From Faecalimonas sp. (lineage in GTDB: Bacteria > Bacillota_A > Clostridia > Lachnospirales > Lachnospiraceae), in contig JAPFCT010000370.1 of assembly GCA_026169575.1 (NCBI GenBank), positions 1 through 9,459 of the forward strand: 9,459 nt of DNA, read 5' to 3'. The notes under the pieces are model-generated. The model was not told where the DNA came from. It did no database searches and worked only from the letters and a program-made list of their open reading frames with translations. Within the stretch, counting starts at the first letter, position 1; every line of letters begins with the position of its first letter. This document shows, piece after piece, positions 1 through 5,769 of this stretch. The position numbers and the translations under genes were made by a program.

Positions 1-42
1 CCCTTCTGTCTTTCTCTATGCCACTTACATTTACCGATCTGC

Positions 43-615
43 TTAGATGGCTCCCATCAGCGCATAGATCACCGTTCCTACTACACCGCTTCCCAGAATG
101 ATCGCAATCGCGCTCGCCTTATATTTCCGAAGGATAAACAGCGACACTGCAAAGATCCCAAGCTCTACGATCCGAAGATCGCTAAACACAACTTCTCTCA
201 ATTCTGCCTGAAATAATCCAAGCATCAAAATCGATGCTCCTGCAGAAGCGATCAGAGCCACAACCGCCGGGCGCATTGCACCGAGCACCACCTGCACTCC
301 CCCAACCGAGCGATATTTATAGTAGAAATGTGCAAGAATCAAACAGATACAAAAGGACGGGATAATACATCCGATCGAGCAAAGCAGGACACCCGGAATC
401 CCGGCAATCCGCATTCCTACAAATGTTGCTGAATTGATGGAAATCGGTCCCGGTGTCATCTCTGCAACCGTGATCAGATCTGAAAATTCTTCCAGCGTCA
501 TCAGCCCGTAAATATTGACGATCTGTTCCTGAATCAGCGGAATTGCCGCATACCCGCCTCCTACGCTGAACATACCAACTTGTATAAAAGCAAAGAATAA
601 TTTTAATAATAACAT
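43..615 (-). CDS. Chromate transporter family (CHR) protein, short form, second gene of pair
   Basis: A 190-residue hydrophobic membrane protein of the CHR (ChrA) family in its short, single-domain form. Family signatures are visible: a glycine-rich GGGYAAIP at residues 19-26 in the first membrane segment, and TPGPISINSATFVG from residue 54, the hallmark TPGP motif. About five or six hydrophobic segments follow. Known biology: short CHR proteins occur as tandem pairs, each supplying half of a transporter, and some export chromate in exchange for sulfate; the true substrate in gut anaerobes is mostly unknown. Its ATG overlaps the stop of the upstream CHR gene (TAATG), with a GGAGGAG ribosome site inside that gene, so translation is probably coupled. 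No terminator is clear in the 42 bases left of the stop. The family call is firm; the substrate is inferred from the family name only. Confidence 0.9.
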   Translation of the reverse strand: MLLLKLFFAFIQVGMFSVGGGYAAIPLIQEQIVNIYGLMTLEEFSDLITVAEMTPGPISINSATFVGMRIAGIPGVLLCSIGCIIPSFCICLILAHFYYKYRSVGGVQVVLGAMRPAVVALIASAGASILMLGLFQAELREVVFSDLRIVELGIFAVSLFILRKYKASAIAIILGSGVVGTVIYALMGAI

Positions 616-1193
616 TATGCAACTCCTCCGTTCTTTTTCTTCACAGTTCCCACAGCAAGGTCAAGAAGACCGATTCCAAGACATGTCAGAATAATGATCA
701 TTGCGCTGACATCCAGCAGATAGGTTGCGATAAAAGCAACGACCATCATGGAAATATACAGCACCCGCTTTGTCTTCACAACATTTCCTGCAAGATTGAT
801 CACTACGTCGAAGATGACTGCTGCCACGCCTGCCCGCATGACCTGAAGCGCTGTGCTGATATACGGATTCGTGCGGAACTGTTCATAGAACAGTGAGATG
901 ATAGAAATAATGATCATCGGCGGAAGAATCGTTCCAAGAATCGCTGTCAGGGAGCCGACAACTCCCGCGATCCGGTATCCGATGATGACCGAGGCATTGA
1001 CCGGAAGCGGTCCCGGCGCCGACTGCGTGATCGCCGTCACATCAAGCATCTCATCCTCCTCCAGCCACTGCAATTCTTCCACAAATTTCTTCTTCATCAG
1101 AGATACAATGACAAATCCCCCGCCAAATGTACACGCACTCAGTACGAACATTGACTTAAATAACACCCATAGTTTACTATAATCCTTTTTCAT
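615..1193 (-). CDS. Chromate transporter family (CHR) protein, short form, first gene of pair
   Basis: A 192-residue integral membrane protein, partner of the following CHR gene. The motifs are the divergent counterparts of those in its mate: CTFGGGF at residues 21-27 and SAPGPLPVNASVIIGYRIAG starting at 58, where APGP replaces TPGP. The start is set at MKKDYSKLW (position 1193) because AGGAGG lies five bases upstream. The frame stays open to an ATG at 1271, but that extension is hydrophilic, has no good ribosome site and runs through the inverted-repeat leader, so I treat it as non-coding. The two half-transporters presumably assemble as a heterodimer. The gene overlaps the next by the A of TAATG. 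Regulation is suggested by the unusual leader (1203-1251) and the palindrome at 1272-1297. The transported ion cannot be told from sequence. Confidence 0.88.
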   Translation of the reverse strand: MKKDYSKLWVLFKSMFVLSACTFGGGFVIVSLMKKKFVEELQWLEEDEMLDVTAITQSAPGPLPVNASVIIGYRIAGVVGSLTAILGTILPPMIIISIISLFYEQFRTNPYISTALQVMRAGVAAVIFDVVINLAGNVVKTKRVLYISMMVVAFIATYLLDVSAMIIILTCLGIGLLDLAVGTVKKKNGGVA

Positions 1194-1202
1194 AAAAGCC
1201 TC

Positions 1203-1251
1203 CTCAGTTTTCTGAACCGACATCCTTCGATGTCCTTGTTTCTGAACTGAG
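1203..1251 (-). promoter_or_regulatory. Nested inverted repeat abutting the CHR ribosome site
   Basis: On the plus strand the outer arms are CTCAGTT (1203-1209) and AACTGAG (1245-1251). Inside them is a perfect hairpin, GACATC (1219-1224) and GATGTC (1229-1234), with a four-base loop. The 9-base direct repeat TTTCTGAAC occurs at 1209-1217 and 1239-1247. In the mRNA sense the outer 3' arm runs directly into the Shine-Dalgarno sequence (AACTGAGGAGG), so folding could mask the ribosome site; alternatively the direct repeats could bind a regulator on DNA. It matches no riboswitch class I recognise. Confidence 0.5.
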
Positions 1252-1278
1252 TTTATCACACTGTACATCATTTGTAAA
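1250..1278 (-). promoter_or_regulatory. Possible promoter for the CHR gene pair
   Basis: Read on the minus strand: TTTACA (1273-1278, 5/6 to the -35 consensus), a 17-base spacer, then TAAACT (1250-1255, 4/6 to the -10 consensus). Transcription would begin near 1243. In that case the outer arm of the leader repeat (1245-1251) would not be transcribed, and the repeat would act as DNA rather than RNA. The match is modest and other starts further upstream are possible. Confidence 0.3.
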
Positions 1279-1297
1279 ATACATATGTTTTATACAA
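1272..1297. promoter_or_regulatory. 26-bp near-palindrome, candidate operator
   Basis: A 26-bp dyad with outer arms TTGTA and TACAA, centred on the perfect core ACATATGT. Only two of the 13 symmetric pairs mismatch. It lies about 80 bp upstream of the first CHR start and overlaps the possible -35 element. The length and symmetry fit a site for a dimeric transcription factor; which one cannot be told, and no regulator gene adjoins it. Confidence 0.45.
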
Positions 1298-1437
1298 TCG
1301 ATAGGTAATTACTTATATATCATTTTCTTCTGTGCAATTCCTATAGCACATTTCTACCATACAGGAAGGAATTTTTATATACAAGCAAATTTACATCATG
1401 GTTATATTTTATGCGAAAGCAATCCATAGCAAAAAGC
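1298..1437. other. AT-rich intergenic spacer without recognised gene
   Basis: This is the part of the roughly 300-bp gap between the CHR start and the end of the ABC operon that lies between the palindrome and the terminator. It is AT-rich, contains only short chance reading frames without ribosome sites, and shows no convincing RNA gene. It may hold upstream promoter elements for the CHR pair, but no hexamer pair stands out. Confidence 0.5.
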
Positions 1438-1475
1438 AAAAAAGACATCTCATATTTCTATAAAATGCCTTTTTC
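1438..1475 (-). terminator. Terminator of the sugar ABC operon
   Basis: AAAAAGACAT (1439-1448) pairs with ATGCCTTTTT (1465-1474) with one G-U wobble, around a 16-base AT-rich loop. On the minus strand the 3' arm ends in a run of T. It starts about 20 bases after the stop of the last permease gene. The GC content of the stem is low, so the terminator may be weak, and its A/T flanks mean it could work in both directions. Confidence 0.55.
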
Positions 1476-1493
1476 GCTCTTTTCTTATCCCCT

Positions 1494-2330
1494 CTATCCT
1501 TTTACAGACCCGCGCATCATTCCGGAGATCAAAAACTTCCGGAAAATCAGTGCAGTAACCGCCGGAGGGATCACCGCAAGGATTCCTGCCGCCGCAGTCA
1601 GTCCATACTGAACGGAATCCTTCGTCATAAATTCAGACACCACGATCGCAACCGGCTTTGTCTCGATCGACGAAGCAAGGATCAGCGGGATCTGAAACTG
1701 ATTCCATGTATTTAAAAATATGATCAGCGCCGCTGAAAGAATGATCGGATACGAGATCGGAAGGATGATCTTCCGGAAGACCGCAAATCTTCCACAGCCG
1801 TCGATCACTGCCGCTTCCTCCAATTCCTTTGGTATCGTAGAAAAATAATTCGACATCAGCCATGTGATCATCGGAAGGTAGGAACTTACATAGACAAGGC
1901 TCAGCCAGAATACATTATCTAACAGCTGTCTCGCAACAAATATCCGAAACAGCGGAATGATCGTGGCCATCACGGGGATTACCATCGTGATCAGAAGCAG
2001 GTTCCGGATCAGTTTTCTCCCTTTAAATTCCATACGGCTTAACGTGTAGGCGCTCATCAGGCAGATCGGGATCCCGACAAGCAAAGTCATCCCCACCGCT
2101 TTTAATGAGTTCCGGATACCGGTAAATAGCAGCTCCCCTTTTCTGCTTCCTCCGAATAATTCAATATAGTTCTTCCAGGTGACCGTTTCCGGGAGAATCG
2201 CTGTCGTCTTTGCAAGCATCGCATGCTCCGGGGTGATCGACAAAATAAATGCCCAAATAAACGGTCCGAGCGTCAGTGTGAGGAATACGAGTAAAACCAG
2301 AATATATCCTGCTTTTTTCAGCCATTTCAT
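1494..2330 (-). CDS. Carbohydrate ABC transporter permease, MalG type
   Basis: A 278-residue inner-membrane subunit of a CUT1-type sugar importer (BPD_transp_1 fold). An N-terminal membrane segment (about residues 7-30) precedes an external loop, then the core of five helices. The cytoplasmic EAA loop that docks on the ATPase is clear at 172-192 (EAAVIDGCGRFAVFRKIILP; the family pattern is EAAxxDG...F..I.LP, here with Cys after DG). The C-terminus RGSVKG resembles the usual MalG-family ending (G.VKG). Its length is normal for the family. The ATG overlaps the stop of the MalF-type gene (TAATG), with GGAGG inside the upstream frame. It is the last gene of the operon and no ATPase follows, so a shared MsmK/MsiK-like ATPase encoded elsewhere is inferred. 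The sugar is not identifiable. Confidence 0.93.
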   Translation of the reverse strand: MKWLKKAGYILVLLVFLTLTLGPFIWAFILSITPEHAMLAKTTAILPETVTWKNYIELFGGSRKGELLFTGIRNSLKAVGMTLLVGIPICLMSAYTLSRMEFKGRKLIRNLLLITMVIPVMATIIPLFRIFVARQLLDNVFWLSLVYVSSYLPMITWLMSNYFSTIPKELEEAAVIDGCGRFAVFRKIILPISYPIILSAALIIFLNTWNQFQIPLILASSIETKPVAIVVSEFMTKDSVQYGLTAAAGILAVIPPAVTALIFRKFLISGMMRGSVKG

Positions 2331-3196
2331 TAGTATTCCACCTCCTTATTCAGACTCCGCAGATAGAAGATGCCCAGGATTGCCGCAAGGAACATCACAA
2401 GATAGGTGACTGCGCTTCCTTTTCCGAAATCTAAGAAACTAAAGGTAGTCAGATAACTTTCTACGAGGATATTTTTCCCCAGATCGCTGTATCCTGACAG
2501 CGCAACAATCTCGTCAAATACGTTGATCGCCGTCACCGAAGTGGACGTCACCCCGATTCCGATAAATGGCAGCATCAGCGGGAGCGTGATCCGCCGGAAA
2601 ATATTCGGAGCATTTGCACCGTCGATCTTTGCCGCCTCATATAGTTCATGCGGGATCGACTGTCTTCCGGCAAGACATACAAGCGCCATAAACGGAATGC
2701 TTCTCCAGATCACTACGACAGACACAACAAGGAGCAGCGTCCACCTTGCATTCAGCCACTCAACCGGCTTGTCCACCAGCCCGGCTCCGATCAGCAGCTT
2801 GTTCATCAGTCCATATCCCGGATTGAAGATAAATCTCCACAAAATTCCATTTACATAAGGCGGTAATGCCCATGGAAGGATCGCAACTGCAAGAAGCACG
2901 CCCGAAAACTTTACTTCAATATTTAAAAACAGCGCGAGAAGCACCCCGAAGAGCGTTGTTCCCAATACGATCACAAGCAGAAGAAACAACGTGTTCTGTA
3001 AACTGTACCAGAAAGAATCTGATTTTAAAATATTGATATAATTGTCAAATCCGATAAAATGAATGTCGTTTGGCGCAGTCAGCTTCCAGTTCTTCAAACT
3101 GTAGGAAAACGTCGCCGCAATCGGATAAAATACTAATACACCCATGATCAGCATCATGGGTGTCAGTAAAAGATATGGTAAAATCTTTTTTCTCAT
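2330..3196 (-). CDS. Carbohydrate ABC transporter permease, MalF/UgpA type
   Basis: A 288-residue inner-membrane subunit that pairs with the MalG-type protein encoded next. The N-terminus (MRKKILPYLLLTPMMLIMGV) is the typical short cytoplasmic tail leading into helix 1, and about six hydrophobic segments follow. The EAA motif is at residues 187-208 (EAAKIDGANAPNIFRRITLP), an excellent match to the CUT1 consensus. Like most Gram-positive MalF homologues it lacks the large extra P2 loop of E. coli MalF. The start codon shares one base with the stop of the binding-protein gene (TAATG), and the downstream junction is the same, so the three components are probably made in a linked ratio. Family assignment is firm; substrate unknown. 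Confidence 0.93.
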   Translation of the reverse strand: MRKKILPYLLLTPMMLIMGVLVFYPIAATFSYSLKNWKLTAPNDIHFIGFDNYINILKSDSFWYSLQNTLFLLLVIVLGTTLFGVLLALFLNIEVKFSGVLLAVAILPWALPPYVNGILWRFIFNPGYGLMNKLLIGAGLVDKPVEWLNARWTLLLVVSVVVIWRSIPFMALVCLAGRQSIPHELYEAAKIDGANAPNIFRRITLPLMLPFIGIGVTSTSVTAINVFDEIVALSGYSDLGKNILVESYLTTFSFLDFGKGSAVTYLVMFLAAILGIFYLRSLNKEVEY

Positions 3197-4473
3197 TACT
3201 CTTGTCCTGCTAATTCGGCAATCTTAGTGTCCATCTCTTTGAAAGCTTCTTCGGCTGTCAGTTCACCAAGAGCCATCTTGTTGATCGCATTGTACATTGC
3301 ATGGCTCATCTCCGCGTAGTAAGACGGTACGCCATCCGGGAATGGAGAAGCAATTAACTTCGCCTCTTCCAGCATCGCTCCGGCATTCTGGATCTTGCCG
3401 TCATTGATGAGTTCTTCCAGTACAGAGTTTCTCGTCGGAATGGCGCTGTTTGTCTCGTTTAATTTTTTCTGCATGTCAGCAGATGTATACCACTCTACAA
3501 ACTCTTTTGCCGCTTCTTTGTTTTTTGAAAACTTTGTCACGCCCAGAGCTTCCGGAAGCGCCATTGTCACTTCTGATTTTCCTTCTTTTCCCGGTGTGAG
3601 GATCGGTGTGATCTGTCCGACAACACTGCATTCCTCCGGGTTTGTGCTTCTGGATACGAAAGAAGTCGGTCCTGTCAGGAAACTTGCACTTCCTCCAGTC
3701 AGACGTTTATAGGCATCCATACCGGAAGAAGTCTTATCTGCCGGATCTACCAGTTCTTCCTGGATCAAAGTTTCCATATATTTTAAAGCTTCTGTCACAG
3801 ATTCTTTATTTAATGTGCCGTCTTCGTTATAGACAACACCATTCATTGTGTATGCAAGCCACATCAGACATGTCGTTGTCTTTTCCTCTGCATTTAACGC
3901 AATCGCAAAAGGATATTCCACTGTGCCCGTTTCCTTTAACTTTCTGCACGCTTCGAGAACATCGTCCCATGTCTGAGGCTCCTCTGTGATACCGGCTTCT
4001 GCAAACTGTTCCGTATTATAGTAAGATAAGCGGTAGTCATTTGCATATGGCATCGCAAGCACTTTTCCGTCCTTTGTAAATGTCTCCAGCGTAGGCATGT
4101 CTGCTTTCACTTCCTCAGAGACCTCCAGAGGCTCTAACCAGTCGGCAGCATAAAATTCACCAACCCATGACCAGTCTACCTCGACAACGTCTGCAACAGC
4201 CTGTCCTCCTGCAGATGCAGTAACCATTTTTTCACGAATATCATCCCATCCGACTTCATTTACTACCACTTCGATTCCCGTTTCTTCTGTAAACGCATCA
4301 AGCTGTTCATCTGTCGGGATCGCCCAGTCCGGCGCCATAAATGTAATCGACTGTGCTTCTTTTTTATCGTCTTTTTTACCCGTTCCACTTTCATCTGCTT
4401 TGGAACCACAGCCGGATAACACAGCAGTTGTCATCACAGCGATCAAAAGTAAACTAACTAATTTGTTTTTCAT
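3196..4473 (-). CDS. Extracellular sugar-binding lipoprotein of ABC importer
   Basis: A 425-residue solute-binding protein (family 1, SBP_bac_1). Residues 1-22 form a lipoprotein signal: positive MKNK, a hydrophobic stretch, then lipobox LSGC with Cys22 as the lipidated residue, followed by a charged linker. The mature part has the usual cues of sugar-binding proteins: ADVVEVDWSWVGEF, an LPWxY-like segment read here as LAMPYANDYRLSYYN, and EPQTWDDVLEACRKLKETG. The ATG is preceded by AGGAGG at seven bases. It captures a carbohydrate outside the cell and hands it to the two permeases encoded immediately downstream. Expression is probably driven by the promoter at 4562-4590. The ligand cannot be read from the sequence; the weak similarity I see across the family is not specific for maltose, and multi-sugar or glycan fragments are equally possible. 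Confidence 0.93.
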   Translation of the reverse strand: MKNKLVSLLLIAVMTTAVLSGCGSKADESGTGKKDDKKEAQSITFMAPDWAIPTDEQLDAFTEETGIEVVVNEVGWDDIREKMVTASAGGQAVADVVEVDWSWVGEFYAADWLEPLEVSEEVKADMPTLETFTKDGKVLAMPYANDYRLSYYNTEQFAEAGITEEPQTWDDVLEACRKLKETGTVEYPFAIALNAEEKTTTCLMWLAYTMNGVVYNEDGTLNKESVTEALKYMETLIQEELVDPADKTSSGMDAYKRLTGGSASFLTGPTSFVSRSTNPEECSVVGQITPILTPGKEGKSEVTMALPEALGVTKFSKNKEAAKEFVEWYTSADMQKKLNETNSAIPTRNSVLEELINDGKIQNAGAMLEEAKLIASPFPDGVPSYYAEMSHAMYNAINKMALGELTAEEAFKEMDTKIAELAGQE

Positions 4474-4484
4474 TTTGTTCCTCC

Positions 4485-4507
4485 TACTATTAGTATGTTT
4501 TATAGTA
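4485..4507. repeat. Small inverted repeats in the ABC operon 5' leader
   Basis: TACTATTAGTA (4485-4495) is a perfect 11-base dyad just upstream of the binding-protein ribosome site. Its TACTAT can also pair with ATAGTA at 4502-4507. These are weak AT-rich structures that could affect translation initiation, but may be chance in AT-rich leader sequence. Confidence 0.25.
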
Positions 4508-4547
4508 CTGTTTTCTATTCCTCTTTAGCCTAGCAGCAAAATAAATA

Positions 4548-4559
4548 CAATTCAAATTG
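4548..4559. promoter_or_regulatory. Candidate operator at the ABC operon transcription start
   Basis: CAATTCAAATTG is a perfect inverted repeat (arms CAATT/AATTG, two-base centre) lying right after the -10 element, where transcription should start. That position suits a repressor site. No local regulator gene is present, so the factor is unknown, and the site is short and AT-rich enough to be chance. Confidence 0.35.
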
Positions 4560-4561
4560 AT

Positions 4562-4590
4562 ATTATAAATAAGCATATAGATTATGTCAA
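4562..4590 (-). promoter_or_regulatory. Sigma-A promoter of the sugar ABC operon
   Basis: On the minus strand, consensus TTGACA (complement of 4585-4590), a 17-base spacer, then consensus TATAAT (complement of 4562-4567). Both hexamers are perfect and the spacing is optimal. Transcription should start near 4555, giving a leader of about 80 bases before the binding-protein ATG. A promoter this strong in front of a sugar importer suggests control by a repressor. Confidence 0.85.
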
Positions 4591-4597
4591 TAGATTA

Positions 4598-4625
4598 TAA
4601 AACAAGCTGCCAGTCTCCCGGCAGC
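4598..4625 (-). terminator. Terminator of the DiNase_FeMo-co gene
   Basis: GCTGCC (4606-4611) and GGCAGC (4620-4625) form a perfect six-bp GC-rich stem with an eight-base loop. On the minus strand it is followed by TTGTTTT. It begins 12 bases after the stop of the gene at 4638 and separates that gene from the ABC operon promoter. Confidence 0.75.
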
Positions 4626-4637
4626 CTGCTGTTCTTC

Positions 4638-5051
4638 TTATCTATTCTCTTGATGTCCGCAATGACCGCTTCCACATCCGCCGCCTGCACAGTTCTCATG
4701 ATGCTCGTGTTCTCCTTCATGATGACTGCATTTCACATCCGGATCATACGAAAGCGCTTCGTTTAAAAATGCCTCAACCGCTTGATCTGCCTCTCCGGTC
4801 ACTCCGCCATAAAGTCTGATTCCTGCTTCCGCAAGAGCTGCCTGCGCACCGCCTCCGATCCCGCCGCAGATTAAAACATCCACCTGATTCTCCGCAAGCA
4901 GCCCTGCAAGCGCCCCATGTCCGCTTCCGTTTGTATCTACAACTTGGCTCGTTGTAACTTTTCCGTCTTCCACCTCATAGAATTTGAAGTGTTCTGTGTG
5001 TCCAAAATGCTGAAACACCTTTCCTTCTTCATATGTTACTGCAATTTTCAT
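4638..5051 (-). CDS. NifX/NafY-like DiNase_FeMo-co domain protein with Cys/His-rich tail
   Basis: A 137-residue soluble protein of the dinitrogenase iron-molybdenum cofactor (NifX/NafY/NifB C-terminal) family. The start MKIAVTYEEGK fits the first beta strand, and AAGGAGG lies eight bases upstream; a longer frame to 5099 lacks such a site. Typical family features are FQHFGHTEHF (residues 13-22), VVDTNGSGHGALAGLL (37-52) and VDVLICGGIGGGAQAAL (57-73). After the domain, residues 108-133 form a metal-binding-like tail with four Cys (108, 121, 126, 131) and seven His. No nif genes are nearby, so a role in nitrogen fixation is unlikely; proteins like this are common in anaerobes and may bind or deliver metal or Fe-S clusters (inference). 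It is transcribed divergently from the selenoprotein candidate. Confidence 0.85.
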   Translation of the reverse strand: MKIAVTYEEGKVFQHFGHTEHFKFYEVEDGKVTTSQVVDTNGSGHGALAGLLAENQVDVLICGGIGGGAQAALAEAGIRLYGGVTGEADQAVEAFLNEALSYDPDVKCSHHEGEHEHHENCAGGGCGSGHCGHQENR

Positions 5052-5144
5052 CTGAATCTCCTCCTTCTTTCTTTCGATTCTGCAAATGCCAGTAAACAAA
5101 GTCCTGTTCCCTTCGTCTGTGAATCACACTGGTATTTCTTTCTT

Positions 5145-5150
5145 ATTATA
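5145..5150 (-). promoter_or_regulatory. Possible -10 element for the DiNase_FeMo-co gene
   Basis: The complement reads a perfect TATAAT about 95 bases upstream of the start codon. No good -35 hexamer lies 16-18 bases further upstream, so this is only a candidate. Confidence 0.35.
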
Positions 5151-5197
5151 CACCCAAAACAATATACTTATCTAGTTCTTTTGTTTGTGACTTCATT

Positions 5198-5215
5198 ACA
5201 GAAAATTTTTTCTGT
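5198..5215. promoter_or_regulatory. Inverted repeat in the divergent spacer
   Basis: ACAGAAAA (5198-5205) and TTTTCTGT (5208-5215) are perfect 8-bp arms with a two-base centre. The repeat sits in the spacer between the DiNase_FeMo-co gene and the selenoprotein gene, so one bound regulator could affect both. I could not find a convincing plus-strand promoter pair for the selenoprotein gene. Confidence 0.35.
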
Positions 5216-5307
5216 TTCTGCGATGATAAAGCCAACAAAGACAGTGTCTCCCACATCACCTGCATTTTACCCAATAGAAAGCGAATCCGGCGGCACACTA
5301 ATATCAC

Positions 5308-5314
5308 AAGGAGG
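5308..5314 (+). promoter_or_regulatory. Strong ribosome binding site that fixes the selenoprotein start
   Basis: AAGGAGG, a perfect Shine-Dalgarno sequence, ends nine bases before the ATG at 5324. It is the best evidence that the short frame interrupted by TGA at 5414 really is translated from this point. Confidence 0.85.
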
Positions 5315-5323
5315 AATACACTT

Positions 5324-5620
5324 ATGAACATTCAATTAGACGAACGTCTTGCCGACTATATGAAAGAACATCACAAAGAAAACATCCTGATCTCTTCTAT
5401 GCTCTGCCACACCTGAGGCGGCTCCAGGCTGGAGATTTCAGCCAGATTTATCGATGCAGCGGAAACTGCCTCATTAAAGGCAGATCATTTTCAGTCCTTC
5501 CCGCATCCGCTTGGGGAAGTCCTGATCCGCCGCATCCCACAGCGCATGGAGGAGACCGTGACACTCGGACTCTCCAGATTTTTTAAGCGGATCACGGTGC
5601 AGGGAATCTACTCTGCATAG
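5324..5620 (+). CDS. Putative small selenoprotein with in-frame UGA (CxxU motif)
   Basis: A 98-codon gene read from ATG at 5324 to TAG at 5618, with one in-frame TGA (5414-5416) at codon 31 taken as selenocysteine. Upstream codons end in MLCHT, so the product carries C28-H-T-U31 followed by GG, a CxxU pair like the CxxC of redox proteins. The frame after TGA stays open for 67 codons and reads as sensible protein (LEISARF; LGEVLIR; TVTLGLSRFFKRITVQGI), ending just before a terminator. A perfect ribosome site and a SECIS-like hairpin right after TGA support recoding. Size and layout recall the small HesB-like and 'CC/Se motif' seleno families of Clostridia, but I cannot assign it firmly. The alternative is a pseudogene with a nonsense mutation in a Cys codon. 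Its neighbour, the divergent DiNase_FeMo-co gene, hints at a metal or redox role. Confidence 0.8.
5417..5443 (+). promoter_or_regulatory. Candidate bacterial SECIS element
   Basis: Directly after the TGA, GGCTG (5427-5431) pairs perfectly with CAGCC (5439-5443) around the seven-base loop GAGATTT, which begins with G. Bacterial SECIS elements are short stem-loops just 3' of UGA with a G at the start of the apical loop, bound by SelB. Here 15 bases separate the UGA from the loop, slightly under the usual range (about 16-37). A competing hairpin, CTCCA/TGGAG at 5422-5434, has a three-base loop and lies closer to the UGA. Confidence 0.6.
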
Positions 5621-5652
5621 CTGGCTTTCGCAGTTTCCCAGAAAAATCACTG

Positions 5653-5706
5653 AAAAAACTGCCGTCGTTCAAGGATCGTCTGTTCCCAAAACGCGGCAGT
5701 TTTTTT
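5653..5706. terminator. Bidirectional terminator between convergent genes
   Basis: AAAAAACTGCCG (5653-5664) pairs perfectly with CGGCAGTTTTTT (5694-5705), and CGTT/AACG (5666-5669, 5690-5693) extends the stem across a one-base bulge. The T run follows the stem on the plus strand and the A run gives a T run on the minus strand, so it can end the plus-strand selenoprotein transcript (stop at 5620) and the minus-strand cyclophilin operon (stop at 5770). Confidence 0.88.
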
Positions 5707-5769
5707 GCTTTCTCTGACGTTTTCTCTAATGTTTTTCTATTTCGATCTGATCATGCGCCTGTATTTTTA

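Noticed and set aside
1151..1182. TTGACT and TATAAT hexamers on the plus strand
   Set aside because: They lie inside the CHR coding region with a 21-base spacing, too long for a sigma-A promoter, and point to no plus-strand gene.
1194..1271. N-terminal extension of the first CHR gene to an ATG at 1271
   Set aside because: The extension is hydrophilic, unlike the family N-terminus, lacks a ribosome site and overlaps the inverted-repeat leader, while the ATG at 1193 has AGGAGG.
5052..5099. 16-residue extension of the DiNase_FeMo-co protein
   Set aside because: The family begins at MKIAV, and the AAGGAGG site eight bases upstream of that Met lies inside the extension.
4917..5327. 136-residue plus-strand open frame
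   Set aside because: It is antisense to the DiNase_FeMo-co gene, has no ribosome site, and its end overlaps the start of the selenoprotein gene in another frame.
5414..5416. TGA as an ordinary stop, giving a 30-residue peptide
   Set aside because: The frame continues with protein-like sequence for 67 codons, ends just before a terminator, and the TGA is followed by a SECIS-like hairpin; an ordinary stop is possible but less likely.
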